The notes: generated by a model not told the origin, from the letters alone. Counted from the stretch's first letter, positions 1 through 9,426 are shown. The stretch is DNA of 64,000 nucleotides from Elusimicrobiaceae bacterium (GCA_017546175.1 JAFYXM010000009.1:21308-85307); one strand, 5' to 3'. Program-made: numbers and translations.

Positions 1-486
1 ATACTGCGTTTTATCTTCTTTGGCTGTCCATTCTTTAAACGGTTCTTCTTGCGTATCTAACACAAGACGGACCGTTTTAATTTTACGCTTTTCTTTGGGC
101 ACGGCAATTTCATCATAAATAAATTTATCGTCAAAGCCGTGTTTGGCAGCGGTATGTTGATCCGCGGCAAAATACAAAGCTTTGGGTCTGGCCCAATAAA
201 TGGCCCCCAAGCACATAGGGCAAGGCTCACAAGACGAATAAATAATGCAATCTTTCAATTCAAAAGAGTTTAACTTGCCGCACGCTTCTCTGATGGCAGC
301 CACTTCAGCATGCATGGTAGGATCTTTGGTGATTAATACTTGGTTACTGCTGCGGGCCACAATTTCTCCGTTTTTAACAATCACCGCCCCAAACGGCCCT
401 CCGCGGCCTGTGTTTACGTTTTCTTGGGCAAGCTTTACGGCCTCGGCTAAAAATTTCTTATGCATTTCCTGTTCTTTTTCTTCCAT
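1..486 (-). CDS. guaD: Guanine deaminase (cytidine/dCMP deaminase fold), 3' end missing
   Basis: Predicted zinc hydrolase converting guanine to xanthine and ammonia in purine salvage. The reverse-strand reading from ATG at 484-486 gives 162 residues with no stop before the window edge, so only the last few residues are missing. Visible motifs are HAEVAAIREA (zinc histidine and proton-shuttle glutamate) and PCPMCLGAIYWAR (zinc cysteines). The long conserved block after the second motif (ARPKALYFAADQHTAAKHGFDD) is cut here because it resembles the GuaD branch rather than tRNA adenosine deaminase TadA. An AGGAG ribosome site lies 8 bases before the start. It is separated from comEC, which ends at 532, by a short gap containing its own likely promoter. 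The TadA alternative is less likely but belongs to the same superfamily. Confidence 0.85.
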   Translation of the reverse strand, partial: MEEKEQEMHKKFLAEAVKLAQENVNTGRGGPFGAVIVKNGEIVARSSNQVLITKDPTMHAEVAAIREACGKLNSFELKDCIIYSSCEPCPMCLGAIYWARPKALYFAADQHTAAKHGFDDKFIYDEIAVPKEKRKIKTVRLVLDTQEEPFKEWTAKEDKTQY

Positions 487-531
487 AAAATCTCCTATTT
501 CTGTATGCCCATATATTATACACTTTTCCTC

Positions 532-2400
532 TTAAAAAACCAGCTTTTTTGTGGCGTTTTGAAGATTGTCTATCCTTTCTTGATCACACAAAACAAAACG
601 GTTGTTACCTGCCGTAGTAAAGGAAAAATTTTCTCCTTTTATTTGATAAGAAAGGCTATCCCTACCACCTGTATAACCACGGTTTTGCCAAAGATTCTTT
701 TCTCTGTTTAATAACCAACCCCACTGTGCCGTAATTTTTATATGGCCTAAATTAATTTCTTCTTCGGGCCAAATATCTGTAAAAGGTACTATTATATTTT
801 TTACCGTTATGTATTTTTGTAAGTTTTCCGCTTCTTTTAACTGTTTATCAATCTCTTGATTGATGATTAATATATCTATTTTCTTACTCCCCGTTTTCAG
901 CACCGCCTTGGCCAGCTTCTCTGCCTCTATTTCTGCACCGATTAAAACTCTTTCTCCTTCAGAATTAACCAATAAAATAGAATTTTTATTCCAATCATTT
1001 AACAACCATAACCTGCTATGAGAAAACAAGCTCCCCTGTAAAACCAAGATACATGCCATACCCAACAAAACAGGCTTATATATTCTTCTTACAAATTCTT
1101 TCTGCGGCAAATGAAAGAGCAAAAATAATCCTGCATAATAAACGGCAATAGTGCCTGCTCGCCATGCCGGCACCATCATGGAAGAAAAAGAAGTTTTTCC
1201 AAAAGCTAATACCAAGCTTTTAAAAAGCCACAAAGCACTTTTTACCAATGGTTTAAGCAGCCAATCTATATGCAAACACGAAAACAAATAAAATAAAAAA
1301 TTAATAGCCATTAAGAAAGAAGCAAAAGGCACCAAAATCATATTAGATAAAATACCGACCAAAGACACCTTATAAAACACATTGGTAAAAATGGGCAGAA
1401 GTGCCAATTGTGCACTTAATGTAGCTAAAAAGATTTGAGTAAAAAAACGTACCCAACGAGGCCAATTATAAGAGATTTCATAATTGTTTAAACAAATCAC
1501 AATTCCCAAAGTCGCCAAAAAAGACATTTGAAATCCCGTCTCAAACAAAGAGGAAGGATTGTAAATTAAAATCGCAAAACAAGATAAAATAAGTCCTTGA
1601 AAAACGCCGCTGTTTCTGTGCAAAAGATACCCAAACACCGCACAAACAGACATAAAATAAGCTCTTGTCAACGGAGCATCTGCTCCTGCCACCAATGTAT
1701 AAAACCCCGCTACGGCCAAGGCAATAAATGCCGTCTTACGTTTGCTTAAAGAAAACAAACTGCACAAAGCAAACATCATTAATGTCACAAAGGCCACATT
1801 TCCGCCGGAAGCTACCAACAAATGAATAGCTCCGCTATCTTGAAAATCCGCATAAAGAGCGGAATTTACTTGTGCCTTTTCACCCAATAATACACCATTG
1901 GCTATGGCAGATAAATCTGAAGAAAATGCTTTTTCAAAAGAATGTAAAATGCTTTGCCTTAATTGATAAATCCAGTGATATAGAACCGGGGCCTTTTGGA
2001 GGGTTTGATAGCTTGATATTTTTGTTTCACAAAAAATATTTTTAATGGCCAAGTACTCCGCCCAATCAAAATTTCCGAGCAAAGACGTACTGTACGGTTT
2101 TCTCAATTTGACGGAAGATTGTATGGTTTCTTTCCAAGCTGGGGCTTCTTTTTCAAAGCGGGCATAGGCATACCCTTCTGTTCTTTGTCCATCAACAGAA
2201 AGAACTTTTAAAATAACATACTGTCCCTTTGGTTTAACAGTAGCAAAACTATCTACTTGCGCCGTCAGTATAACCTCGGCAGGAGAAATTTTGTGGGAAA
2301 TGTCTTTTTCGGCAGGGTGCGGGCGGTAGAACAAAACCAAACAACAAATATATATTATCAGTACCCACAAAAGAGGTCTTTTGTAGTGAGTGTAATGCAT
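532..2400 (-). CDS. comEC: ComEC/Rec2-family DNA uptake channel
   Basis: Inner-membrane channel protein that passes single-stranded DNA into the cytoplasm during natural transformation. The 622-residue product has an N-terminal hydrophobic helix, an OB-like region, then the competence domain with many membrane segments (about residues 170-460; core motif LLVASGGNVAF). The C-terminal third (about 470-622) corresponds to the metallo-beta-lactamase-like domain, but no HxHxDH metal motif is visible, so a nuclease activity there is doubtful. Its ATG overlaps the recR stop codon by one base (TAATG), pointing to translational coupling as the last gene of the dnaX-recR operon. With the pilin genes in this window it suggests competence. 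Confidence 0.88.
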   Translation of the reverse strand: MHYTHYKRPLLWVLIIYICCLVLFYRPHPAEKDISHKISPAEVILTAQVDSFATVKPKGQYVILKVLSVDGQRTEGYAYARFEKEAPAWKETIQSSVKLRKPYSTSLLGNFDWAEYLAIKNIFCETKISSYQTLQKAPVLYHWIYQLRQSILHSFEKAFSSDLSAIANGVLLGEKAQVNSALYADFQDSGAIHLLVASGGNVAFVTLMMFALCSLFSLSKRKTAFIALAVAGFYTLVAGADAPLTRAYFMSVCAVFGYLLHRNSGVFQGLILSCFAILIYNPSSLFETGFQMSFLATLGIVICLNNYEISYNWPRWVRFFTQIFLATLSAQLALLPIFTNVFYKVSLVGILSNMILVPFASFLMAINFLFYLFSCLHIDWLLKPLVKSALWLFKSLVLAFGKTSFSSMMVPAWRAGTIAVYYAGLFLLFHLPQKEFVRRIYKPVLLGMACILVLQGSLFSHSRLWLLNDWNKNSILLVNSEGERVLIGAEIEAEKLAKAVLKTGSKKIDILIINQEIDKQLKEAENLQKYITVKNIIVPFTDIWPEEEINLGHIKITAQWGWLLNREKNLWQNRGYTGGRDSLSYQIKGENFSFTTAGNNRFVLCDQERIDNLQNATKKLVF

Positions 2401-2993
2401 TAAATTTTAGTCCGGCCTTTTAAAGAATAGAGCAAGGTCATTTCGTCTAGATAATCTAAATCTCCGCCCAAAGGCACGCCATAGCCTATGCGGCTGATAT
2501 GAGGCACCATATCACGCAATAAATCGGCCAAATACATAGCCGTGGTTTCTCCTTCGGCATCAGGATCTGTGGCAATAATCACTTCTTGTACGGGGACTTT
2601 GCTCTCTTGCAAACGGGTTAATAATTCTTTAATTTTTACATGTTCGGCGCCTTTCCCTTCCATAGGGGAAATAGCTCCGTGTAACACATGATAAAGCCCT
2701 TTAAAAGCACCTGTTTTTTCAATGGCTTCAATATCTTGGGGGTCTTCCACCACACAAATAGAGCTGTGGTCTCTATCCGGATCAGCACACACCTCACAGC
2801 GATCTTTTTCGCTATAGGCATAACAAACAGGACACAACTTTACGTCTTGTTTCATGCTGATTACCGCTGCGATAAATTCTTCCACTTCCCCTTGAGGCGC
2901 ACGCAAAAAATACGCAGCAAACCGCTCAGCCTGCCGCGGGCCAACCCCCGGCATTCTGCGTAATGCACGAACTAAGCGGTCTAAACTTTGCAT
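2400..2993 (-). CDS. recR: Recombination mediator RecR
   Basis: Part of the RecFOR/RecOR complex that loads RecA at gaps coated with single-strand binding protein. The 197-residue length is typical. An N-terminal helix-hairpin-helix (MPGVGPRQAERFA, residues 14-26) is followed by a four-cysteine zinc finger (C54, C57, C66, C69) and a Toprim domain containing VVEDPQD and TDPDAEGETT (about 143-152). It lies directly downstream of dnaX with one base between stop and start, the classical dnaX-recR arrangement, and overlaps comEC by one base. Confidence 0.96.
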   Translation of the reverse strand: MQSLDRLVRALRRMPGVGPRQAERFAAYFLRAPQGEVEEFIAAVISMKQDVKLCPVCYAYSEKDRCEVCADPDRDHSSICVVEDPQDIEAIEKTGAFKGLYHVLHGAISPMEGKGAEHVKIKELLTRLQESKVPVQEVIIATDPDAEGETTAMYLADLLRDMVPHISRIGYGVPLGGDLDYLDEMTLLYSLKGRTKI

Positions 2994-2994
2994 A

Positions 2995-4788
2995 CTAAAC
3001 TAAAACCTCTCCGCCAATAACATCTAAAATTCCTTTCAGCTCTTCCGGCACTTCCGTCAAAGCACTTTCCGGCTCCACATCAGCAGAAAAATCTGCCTTT
3101 ACAAGCGGTTCTTCTTGGCTGATAGGCTCTTGAGCTGCTGCCGTAGGAATCGGCTTTGCAATGGTGTTCGGAACTTTTTTCGGTTGATCAGCAAAAGAAT
3201 CTGCTTTGGCAGAAGCCGCTGTTTGGGCAATTTCAAAACGAATCTTCCGCCCGCTTAAAGCCAAGGCCTTTTTTTCCAATTCAGGCAGTTTGGTTTGCGC
3301 AGGAACTTTATAAAATTCCTTACCCGTTCCAAAACTAATGGTCCATACATCTGCACCAAATTGTACGGAACAATTGGTCATCACATCATAGACAAAGGGG
3401 CTTTTTTCAAATTCTTTGAGCAAGGCCTTCCACAAAGCATTATTATCGGTAATTTTAGCCGTGGGAGTTTCTTTTATTATAGAGGAAAGATCTTCTTGAT
3501 AATATACATTTTCCTGCACTCCAGAAGATGCTTTTGTTTCTTTCTTAGCCGAAAAATCCGTTTTTTGCGCAACGGGAACAGCCGAAGAAGAAATTTGTTT
3601 TTCCTGCTTTTTAACAGGTCCCGCAGGCGGAAGAGTTGTTTCACCGGTTTCACCTCGTTCTAAGGCCTCTAAACGGCGAATAAACCCTTCAATATCAAAG
3701 CAGCTATCCATAATGGTAAACAAGCCCACTTCGGCACTGATTAAAGCATTGTCGGAAAATTTTACTTCCTCGGTCAGTTTGTTCACTTTTCTGGACAAAG
3801 CAGCCAATAACCCCGCAGAAGCAAGTTTAGTAATTTTCGCAGCCCCTTCAAAAGGAGCACTTCCTTGACCTAAAGAGAAATAAAACAGCTCTCCCAACGC
3901 ATTTTTTAAATCTTTCAAAAAAGAATTGGCATCAAAGCCTTCAGCGCGCAGCGTTTCAAAAGCCGCATGTAAAGACGCATTATCTTTTTCAATCAAAGCC
4001 GTAATGGTTTGGTTGAGCAAATCTTGCGGGGTCAACCCCAACATTTCTCCGACCAATTTATCATCAATCTTTCCATCGGAAAAGGCAATAGCTCTATCCA
4101 ACAAAGTTAAAGCATCGCGCAAAGCTCCACCAGCATTTTTAGCAATAATACGGGCTGCTTTTTCCGTTAAATCTAAGCCTTCTGCTTCTGCCAAATCTAA
4201 TAAATGATTGGTAATTTCATCTGCCGTAATCGGGCGGAAACGAAAAGTCTGACAACGGCTAGTAATCGTAGCCGGTACTTTGTGTTTTTCCGTCGTAGCT
4301 AAAATAAAAACTACATGGGAGGGAGGCTCTTCAATGGTTTTGAGCAATGCATTAAAAGAACTGGCCGAAAGCATGTGCACTTCGTCTAAAATAAATACTT
4401 TGAAACGATCCCGAGAAGCTGCCAAAGCAACCGTATCAATAATCGCCTCACGTACTTTTTCTACTTGGGTATTGGAGGCCGCGTCCAATTCCAATACGTC
4501 CATATCGGCACTTTGAGCAATTTCGCGGCATTGCGGACATTCACCACAAGGCTCATCGGTCGGTTTGCCGTTGCCTTTTCCCGTACAGTTTAACGCTTTA
4601 GCTAAAATACGAGCTGTAGTAGTTTTACCACAACCGCGCGGACCGTAAAACAAATAAGCATGTGCAATGCGGCCCAGTTTCAAGGCATTTTTTAATGTTT
4701 TGGAAATGCTTTCCTGACCGACCATATCTTCAAACTTTTGAGGACGGTATTTGTTGGCCAAACTGATATAAGACGTATTTTCACTCAT
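2995..4788 (-). CDS. dnaX: DNA polymerase III subunit gamma/tau
   Basis: Clamp-loader ATPase of the replicative polymerase. The 597-residue protein has Walker A GPRGCGKTT (49-57), zinc-binding cysteines C68, C81, C84 and C87, Walker B with DEVH (135-138) and a SRC sensor motif (TSRCQTF). The last 230 residues are a low-complexity linker rich in K, E, S and A followed by a tau-like end. I saw no convincing slippery heptamer with a stem-loop that would make a separate gamma form; AAAAAG-like runs exist but are out of phase with the classical signal. It sits between a DoxX gene (3 bases upstream) and recR. Confidence 0.96.
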   Translation of the reverse strand: MSENTSYISLANKYRPQKFEDMVGQESISKTLKNALKLGRIAHAYLFYGPRGCGKTTTARILAKALNCTGKGNGKPTDEPCGECPQCREIAQSADMDVLELDAASNTQVEKVREAIIDTVALAASRDRFKVFILDEVHMLSASSFNALLKTIEEPPSHVVFILATTEKHKVPATITSRCQTFRFRPITADEITNHLLDLAEAEGLDLTEKAARIIAKNAGGALRDALTLLDRAIAFSDGKIDDKLVGEMLGLTPQDLLNQTITALIEKDNASLHAAFETLRAEGFDANSFLKDLKNALGELFYFSLGQGSAPFEGAAKITKLASAGLLAALSRKVNKLTEEVKFSDNALISAEVGLFTIMDSCFDIEGFIRRLEALERGETGETTLPPAGPVKKQEKQISSSAVPVAQKTDFSAKKETKASSGVQENVYYQEDLSSIIKETPTAKITDNNALWKALLKEFEKSPFVYDVMTNCSVQFGADVWTISFGTGKEFYKVPAQTKLPELEKKALALSGRKIRFEIAQTAASAKADSFADQPKKVPNTIAKPIPTAAAQEPISQEEPLVKADFSADVEPESALTEVPEELKGILDVIGGEVLV

Positions 4789-4791
4789 AAA

Positions 4792-5244
4792 CTAACCTCT
4801 AAAAAAACGGCGGGCGCGACGCTGACTTCTTTTAAAATCTAGACTAATGGCACCGGGCCCCAATAAACATAACGGACAAAGAGCAGATAACTGCAGCAAA
4901 CACATGGCCACAAACACTTTGTTATATCCGCCCGCAAAAAAAACAACTGTACAAACCATGCCGATAAGTAAAGATAAAAAGGCATTGAGCCGTGTATGCC
5001 ACCCCAGCAGCAACAGCAAGCCCAAAAACAGCTCCGCCAATGCCAAAATAAAAGACAAAGGCACCACAAAAGGAAACCCCAAAGAATTGGCATTGACCAA
5101 AAATTCACGCCAATAAAACAAACTGCCTAAAGCCAAATAAATCATGGCAAACCCTACAAACAAGCGGCAACAAAACATCGCTTTAGAAAAAGCTTTTTCA
5201 TCAATATTGCAGTGTAATTTTACATCCGGCATTAATGTTGACAT
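4792..5244 (-). CDS. DoxX-family small membrane protein
   Basis: A 150-residue protein with four hydrophobic segments (about 28-46, 60-80, 85-108, 112-130) and a basic tail, matching the general pattern of the DoxX family of quinone-linked or redox-associated membrane proteins (motif LALAELFLGLLLLLGWHTR). The exact reaction is not known. The stop lies 3 bases before the dnaX start and the start lies 12 bases after the beta-barrel gene's stop, so it appears co-transcribed in one operon. Three cysteines lie near the last helix (LCPLC and a preceding C), which could be redox active; this is inference. Confidence 0.65.
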   Translation of the reverse strand: MSTLMPDVKLHCNIDEKAFSKAMFCCRLFVGFAMIYLALGSLFYWREFLVNANSLGFPFVVPLSFILALAELFLGLLLLLGWHTRLNAFLSLLIGMVCTVVFFAGGYNKVFVAMCLLQLSALCPLCLLGPGAISLDFKRSQRRARRFFRG

Positions 5245-5256
5245 AAAACATATTCC

Positions 5257-6108
5257 TTAAAATTTAGTGCTGGCCGACAAAGAAAAATATGTTTTTCTTT
5301 GGTCTTTGTGGTTTTGCTCAAAGATCTCCACACCGCCCGTTAACGTTGTTTCTTTAACGGTCAGGGCAAGGCCTCCTGCCACGGAAACGGTATAATCGCT
5401 GCCCAGTAAATATTTATAGCGAGAATAAACCACATAGGGCGTAATCCACTTGGTCCGATAAGCCACGCGGGCAGCGGCAATATCTCGCACAAAACCTTGT
5501 ACTACAGCTGTCATAAACGGAATTTCCGTCCAATTTGAGGCCACATCTTCATTCGGCTTATCACTATATTTTATCACTTTATCGTAGCGCACTTGCGCAA
5601 AAAATCGGCCCAACTCACTGCCCGCTTCCAAGGCCGCAGCATTGGCCGTGGTTCTAAAGACATATCCCAAGGGCGCACCCGTGGCATAAGAGTCTATTCT
5701 ATAGCGGGCTTGGCCCACGTTTGCTTTCACGTAAGGGTTTGTAAAAATTCCGCAATGATAACATAATGTATATTCAGCTCCCACCCCATAAGCCACTTCT
5801 TGAAAACCTAATCTTTCAGGGATATATTCCGCTCCTGCAGACAATAAGAAATTATCCGTCAATTCATATTGTACGTTAAGGGCAAATTTGGTGGTGGCGC
5901 CGGACTCGTCTTCCTCACGGTCACTCATGCGGTAATAACCCACCGTGGGGATCAAAATAAAGCCGTTATCTAAATCTAGCTTATAATTACCACGCATGGC
6001 GGCGTAGCCGTTATCACCGTTTACCGTGGCAAAATGGAGCTGCCCGTAGCAACAAGCTAACGGGCAGACCATTAAAACTAAGAGTAATACGGCTTTGAAG
6101 CGAAACAT
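5257..6108 (-). CDS. Predicted outer-membrane beta-barrel protein, unknown function
   Basis: A 283-residue protein with a signal peptide (hydrophobic residues 5-18, likely cut after the CCYG region), alternating amphipathic strands throughout and a C-terminal phenylalanine (SLSASTKF), the usual outer-membrane insertion signal. It could be a transformation-unrelated porin or a surface structural protein; no family was recognised. The start codon overlaps the stop of the DHS-like gene by one base (TAATG), so its translation is probably coupled to that gene. Two cysteines (CYHC near residue 118) lie in a predicted loop. Confidence 0.6.
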   Translation of the reverse strand: MFRFKAVLLLVLMVCPLACCYGQLHFATVNGDNGYAAMRGNYKLDLDNGFILIPTVGYYRMSDREEDESGATTKFALNVQYELTDNFLLSAGAEYIPERLGFQEVAYGVGAEYTLCYHCGIFTNPYVKANVGQARYRIDSYATGAPLGYVFRTTANAAALEAGSELGRFFAQVRYDKVIKYSDKPNEDVASNWTEIPFMTAVVQGFVRDIAAARVAYRTKWITPYVVYSRYKYLLGSDYTVSVAGGLALTVKETTLTGGVEIFEQNHKDQRKTYFSLSASTKF

Positions 6109-7190
6109 TATTTTTTAGCTTTAGCTTCTTTGGCCTTTAACGCAGCAATCTTTTTATCTTCATCTTGTAAGAATTTGACGTAGTTGGTTGCTTTGCGTTT
6201 TTTCCAAGCGCCTTTGTGATAACCGTAACCGATGATCAACGGAATCAAGGTCGTGCATTCGCCGTAAACCATTTGTTCCAAGGCGGTGGAAACTTTACCC
6301 CAAGAAGAAGCTTCTTTGAGGGTAGAACCGGACAAAGCACCATCGCGTTCATCGGCTACGGTGATTTGTACGGCATATTTGTGCATCGGGCAATCTGCAC
6401 CTAAAATTTCAGCAGCCACCACGGTATCTTGAGCAAAGTTCTTCGGTACGCCGCCGGAGAACATCATCAAGCCGGTTTCTTTGGCTTTCATTTTGATTTT
6501 GGTGAGTTCCAAGAAATCTTTGGCGCTGTCAATAGATACGTGAGCAGTCGGGTGTTCGGTTTGGTGAGCTACAAAACCGAAACCGGCAGAGCAGTCAGAG
6601 AAAGCCGGAACAAACACGGGTACGCCGTATTTGTAGGCATTGTAAACTACGCTGTCTTTGCCTTTTTTGTTCTTTTCCAACCATTTACCCATTTCCCAGA
6701 TAAATTCGCGGGAAGAGTAAGGGCGGGGTTCTAATTCTTCACAAATTTGGTGTACGGTTTCATCGCAGACTTTCAATTCATCTTCGTTGATGTAGGTATC
6801 GTAGATGCGGTCAATGTGTAAGTCGCGCAAAAGGTTGTCATCAGCGTTGTGCGGGGTACCCAAATAGTGTTTATAACCCAAAGCTTCAAAGAAGTCTTGG
6901 TCTACGATGTTGGCACCGTTGGAAACGATAGCGTCCACCATTTTGTTTTGGATCATGTCCACAATAATTTTCTTCAAACCAGCAGAAATCAAAGAACCGG
7001 CGATACACAAGATAACGGAGCAGTTCTTATCAGAGAGCATCTGATGATAAATTTTGCTGGCGCGAGCCAAGTCGCGGGAAGAATACGCCATAGATTCAAA
7101 AGCTTCTACCATGGGGACCACATTGTATTTTTTCATATCAATGTGTTTGATGGTGGCTTTGAGGAAGTCTTTTTGCGTGAGTTTTGCCAT
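6108..7190 (-). CDS. Deoxyhypusine synthase-like protein (bacterial DHS family)
   Basis: Member of the NAD-dependent deoxyhypusine synthase fold, which moves an aminobutyl group from spermidine. Bacteria lack eIF5A, so bacterial members may instead make homospermidine or act on an unknown acceptor. The 360-residue protein contains the NAD-binding motifs (AGSLISAGL at 64-72, SNGANI at 90-95, SDCSAGFG at 198-205) and the catalytic-lysine motif GGVPKN with K250 in place, so it should be active. A lysine/alanine-rich tail ends the protein. A GAGGTG ribosome site precedes the ATG. It heads the operon with the beta-barrel, DoxX, dnaX, recR and comEC. Confidence 0.85.
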   Translation of the reverse strand: MAKLTQKDFLKATIKHIDMKKYNVVPMVEAFESMAYSSRDLARASKIYHQMLSDKNCSVILCIAGSLISAGLKKIIVDMIQNKMVDAIVSNGANIVDQDFFEALGYKHYLGTPHNADDNLLRDLHIDRIYDTYINEDELKVCDETVHQICEELEPRPYSSREFIWEMGKWLEKNKKGKDSVVYNAYKYGVPVFVPAFSDCSAGFGFVAHQTEHPTAHVSIDSAKDFLELTKIKMKAKETGLMMFSGGVPKNFAQDTVVAAEILGADCPMHKYAVQITVADERDGALSGSTLKEASSWGKVSTALEQMVYGECTTLIPLIIGYGYHKGAWKKRKATNYVKFLQDEDKKIAALKAKEAKAKK

Positions 7191-7273
7191 TTTTTTCTTA
7201 CACCTCGTATGAGTTGATTTTTTGCGCCCAAAAAGACGCGTTTTTTCTTTCCGATTTCTCGTAATATAAATTA

Positions 7274-7298
7274 TATGAAAAATAAAGTATTTTTCATA
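7274..7298. promoter_or_regulatory. 25-bp interrupted palindrome in the divergent DHS-like/glyA spacer
   Basis: Two perfect 11-bp arms (TATGAAAAATA and TATTTTTCATA) separated by AAG. A possible -10 box TAAAAT begins at about 7301, just downstream on the plus strand. The arrangement is that of an operator for a dimeric regulator of glyA and/or the divergent operon; no regulator was identified. Confidence 0.4.
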
Positions 7299-7365
7299 GT
7301 AAAATATAAGAAATTGCTGATGGAAAAATTTTGCAAGATTTCAAACCACCAAAAAAGGAGCTTTT

Positions 7366-8613
7366 ATGTATCCCGAAATTCAAAAACAAGACCCCGAAGT
7401 TTTTGCCGCTATCTCTTCTGAGCTGACTCGTCAGCGCCACAAACTGGAGCTGATTGCTTCTGAAAATTTTACCTCTTTAGCTGTCATGCAGGCCCAAGGC
7501 TCTGTACTCACCAACAAATACGCCGAAGGGTACCCCGCCAAGCGCTATTATGGCGGATGTGAGCACGTAGATACGGTGGAAAATTTAGCTATTGAACGCG
7601 CCAAAAAGATCTTCGGTGCTGAACACGCCAACGTGCAGCCTCACTCTGGCGCACAAGCCAATATGGCGGTGTATTTTGCCTTGCTTCAACCGGGGGATAC
7701 CGTTTTAGGCTTAAACCTTTCTCACGGAGGACATTTAACTCACGGACACCCGATGAACTTTTCGGGAAAACTTTACAACATTGTAGCCATGAATGTGCGC
7801 CAAGACACTGAAGAAATTGATTATGAGGAAGCTGCTCGCTTGGCTAAAGAACACAAACCCAAACTTATTTTTGCCGGCGCATCCAACTACTCCCGCGTGT
7901 TTGATTGGAAAAAATTGCGCGAAATTGCCGACTCTTGCGGAGCCTATTTAGCTTGTGACGTGGCTCATTATGCAGGCCTTATTGCCGCCGGAGAATATCC
8001 TAACCCCGTGCCGTATGCAGATGTGGTCACCACTACCACACACAAAACCTTGCGCGGTCCGCGCGGCGGGCTGATTTTGTGCAAAGAAAGCCTGGCTAAA
8101 GCGATTAATTCTTCCGTTTTCCCCGGAGTACAGGGCGGGCCTTTAATGCACGTTATCGCCGCCAAAGCCGTCTGCTTTGGGGAAGCTTTAACTCCGCAGT
8201 TTAAGGCTTATCAGCATCAAGTAATACTCAATGCCAAAGCGTTGGCAAAAGCCTTGCAGGATAAAGGCTATCGCTTGGTAGCCGGCGGCACGGACAGCCA
8301 TGTCATGTGCCTTGATTTACGCGCTAAGGACATCACGGGCAAAGTGGCGGAAGCGGCTTTGGACAAAGCCGGCATTACCGCCAACAAAAATACGATTCCT
8401 TTTGACCCTGAAAAACCGTTTGTTACCAGCGGTTTACGCATCGGCACTCCGGCGGTCACCACCCGTGGCATGAAGGAAGAAGATATGGCACACGTAGCTG
8501 AATTTATTGACCGTGCTATTACCCATCACGAAGATGAAGTTTATCTTGCAGGCGTGGCCCAAGAAGTGGAAAAATTCTTAGAAAAATTTCCGCTTTATCC
8601 CTCTTTAGGATAA
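7366..8613 (+). CDS. glyA: Serine hydroxymethyltransferase
   Basis: PLP enzyme interconverting serine and glycine while loading tetrahydrofolate with a one-carbon unit. The 415-residue length is standard. Motifs include the N-terminal [16 protein letters not shown], the [16 protein letters not shown] block, and the PLP lysine K227 in [14 protein letters not shown]. An AAAAGGAG ribosome site precedes the ATG. It is transcribed divergently from the DHS-like operon, alone, and ends at a strong terminator. Confidence 0.97.
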   Translation: MYPEIQKQDPEVFAAISSELTRQRHKLELIASENFTSLAVMQAQGSVLTNKYAEGYPAKRYYGGCEHVDTVENLAIERAKKIFGAEHANVQPHSGAQANMAVYFALLQPGDTVLGLNLSHGGHLTHGHPMNFSGKLYNIVAMNVRQDTEEIDYEEAARLAKEHKPKLIFAGASNYSRVFDWKKLREIADSCGAYLACDVAHYAGLIAAGEYPNPVPYADVVTTTTHKTLRGPRGGLILCKESLAKAINSSVFPGVQGGPLMHVIAAKAVCFGEALTPQFKAYQHQVILNAKALAKALQDKGYRLVAGGTDSHVMCLDLRAKDITGKVAEAALDKAGITANKNTIPFDPEKPFVTSGLRIGTPAVTTRGMKEEDMAHVAEFIDRAITHHEDEVYLAGVAQEVEKFLEKFPLYPSLG

Positions 8614-8632
8614 AAAAATCTAAAAGCAAAGA

Positions 8633-8660
8633 CCCCGCCGATCGGCGGGGTTTTATTTTT
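8633..8660 (+). terminator. Rho-independent terminator after glyA
   Basis: Perfect 9-bp arms (CCCCGCCGA / TCGGCGGGG) at 8633-8650 followed by a T-rich tail. It also sits at the convergent end of the beta-barrel gene. Confidence 0.9.
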
Positions 8661-8661
8661 A

Positions 8662-9345
8662 TTAAATTTTAAAACCAATTTTTGCTAATAAAGAAAAATA
8701 ATTTATATTGTAATCCATATCATAAGAATTTTTCTTAAAATTAGAAAAATTAATACGTCCTTCAAATCCAAATATAAAATTTTGATTAATATCTGCTTCT
8801 ACCCCTAAGCCAAAATAACCGGATAAGGAAGAATCATTCAATGAAATCGATCCTCCCGGTCCTTTTAGTTTTCCTTTTATCTGAGAAACACCTATTCCTA
8901 TTGGCACATACAATCTCTCATCTCCATTAGACAAAATATTTATACGCCCAGCCAACATAAAATTATTGGTTTTGGTTTTTATTTTTAATTCTTCCGTACC
9001 GATCACAGTACCATAAGCATCTCTATACTGAAGGTCAAAACTTGTTTCTTCAAAATCTGCTCGTTGAAAATCAAAACCTAAAGCCAAATTATCAGAAATA
9101 AAGAATAAATATTGCGCCCCAAATTGCAATCCATAATCACCCCATTCTATATCTTCCCCATACATATCTTTTTCATCAGTTGTAGAAAAAGGGAAATTTC
9201 CACCTAAATTTACAGAAAAAAGACTATTTCCGGCGGAGAGGCCTTCGTTTGCTTCAAAAGAAAGATTTTTAGCAAATAAAGACAAATGGGAAAAACACAG
9301 AATTAACACTAACAACCATATTTTCTTGCTAAATAAATTTTTCAT
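8662..9345 (-). CDS. Small outer-membrane beta-barrel protein (porin-like, OmpA/OmpW barrel type)
   Basis: A 227-residue protein with a Sec signal peptide (KKIWLLVLILCFSHLSLFA, residues 6-24) followed by alternating strands with GLGVEAD and FGFEGRINF blocks, ending in FSLLAKIGFKI. It resembles short eight-stranded barrels; function is unknown. AAAGGAG lies just before the ATG. Its interest lies upstream: a roughly 290-nt leader region with a promoter, multiple hairpins and a terminator-like helix (see 9427-9633). Confidence 0.65.
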   Translation of the reverse strand: MKNLFSKKIWLLVLILCFSHLSLFAKNLSFEANEGLSAGNSLFSVNLGGNFPFSTTDEKDMYGEDIEWGDYGLQFGAQYLFFISDNLALGFDFQRADFEETSFDLQYRDAYGTVIGTEELKIKTKTNNFMLAGRINILSNGDERLYVPIGIGVSQIKGKLKGPGGSISLNDSSLSGYFGLGVEADINQNFIFGFEGRINFSNFKKNSYDMDYNINYFSLLAKIGFKI

Positions 9346-9389
9346 AAAATCTCCTTTAAAAGTTAAATATTACTACCGTTTTGTTTGTC

Positions 9390-9407
9390 GTTTCCTCCTC
9401 AGGAAAC
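9390..9407 (-). promoter_or_regulatory. Short leader hairpin before the beta-barrel gene
   Basis: On the minus strand GTTTCCT and AGGAAAC form a 7-bp stem with loop GAGG. It lies between the terminator-like helix and the coding region, about 45 bases before the start codon, and holds a GAGGAGG purine run. Confidence 0.4.
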
Positions 9408-9426
9408 TATGAAAAATTTAGCCATA

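Noticed and set aside
3600..3640. Possible programmed frameshift in dnaX (AAAAAG-like runs)
   Set aside because: The runs are not in the X XXY YYZ phase and no downstream stem was found.
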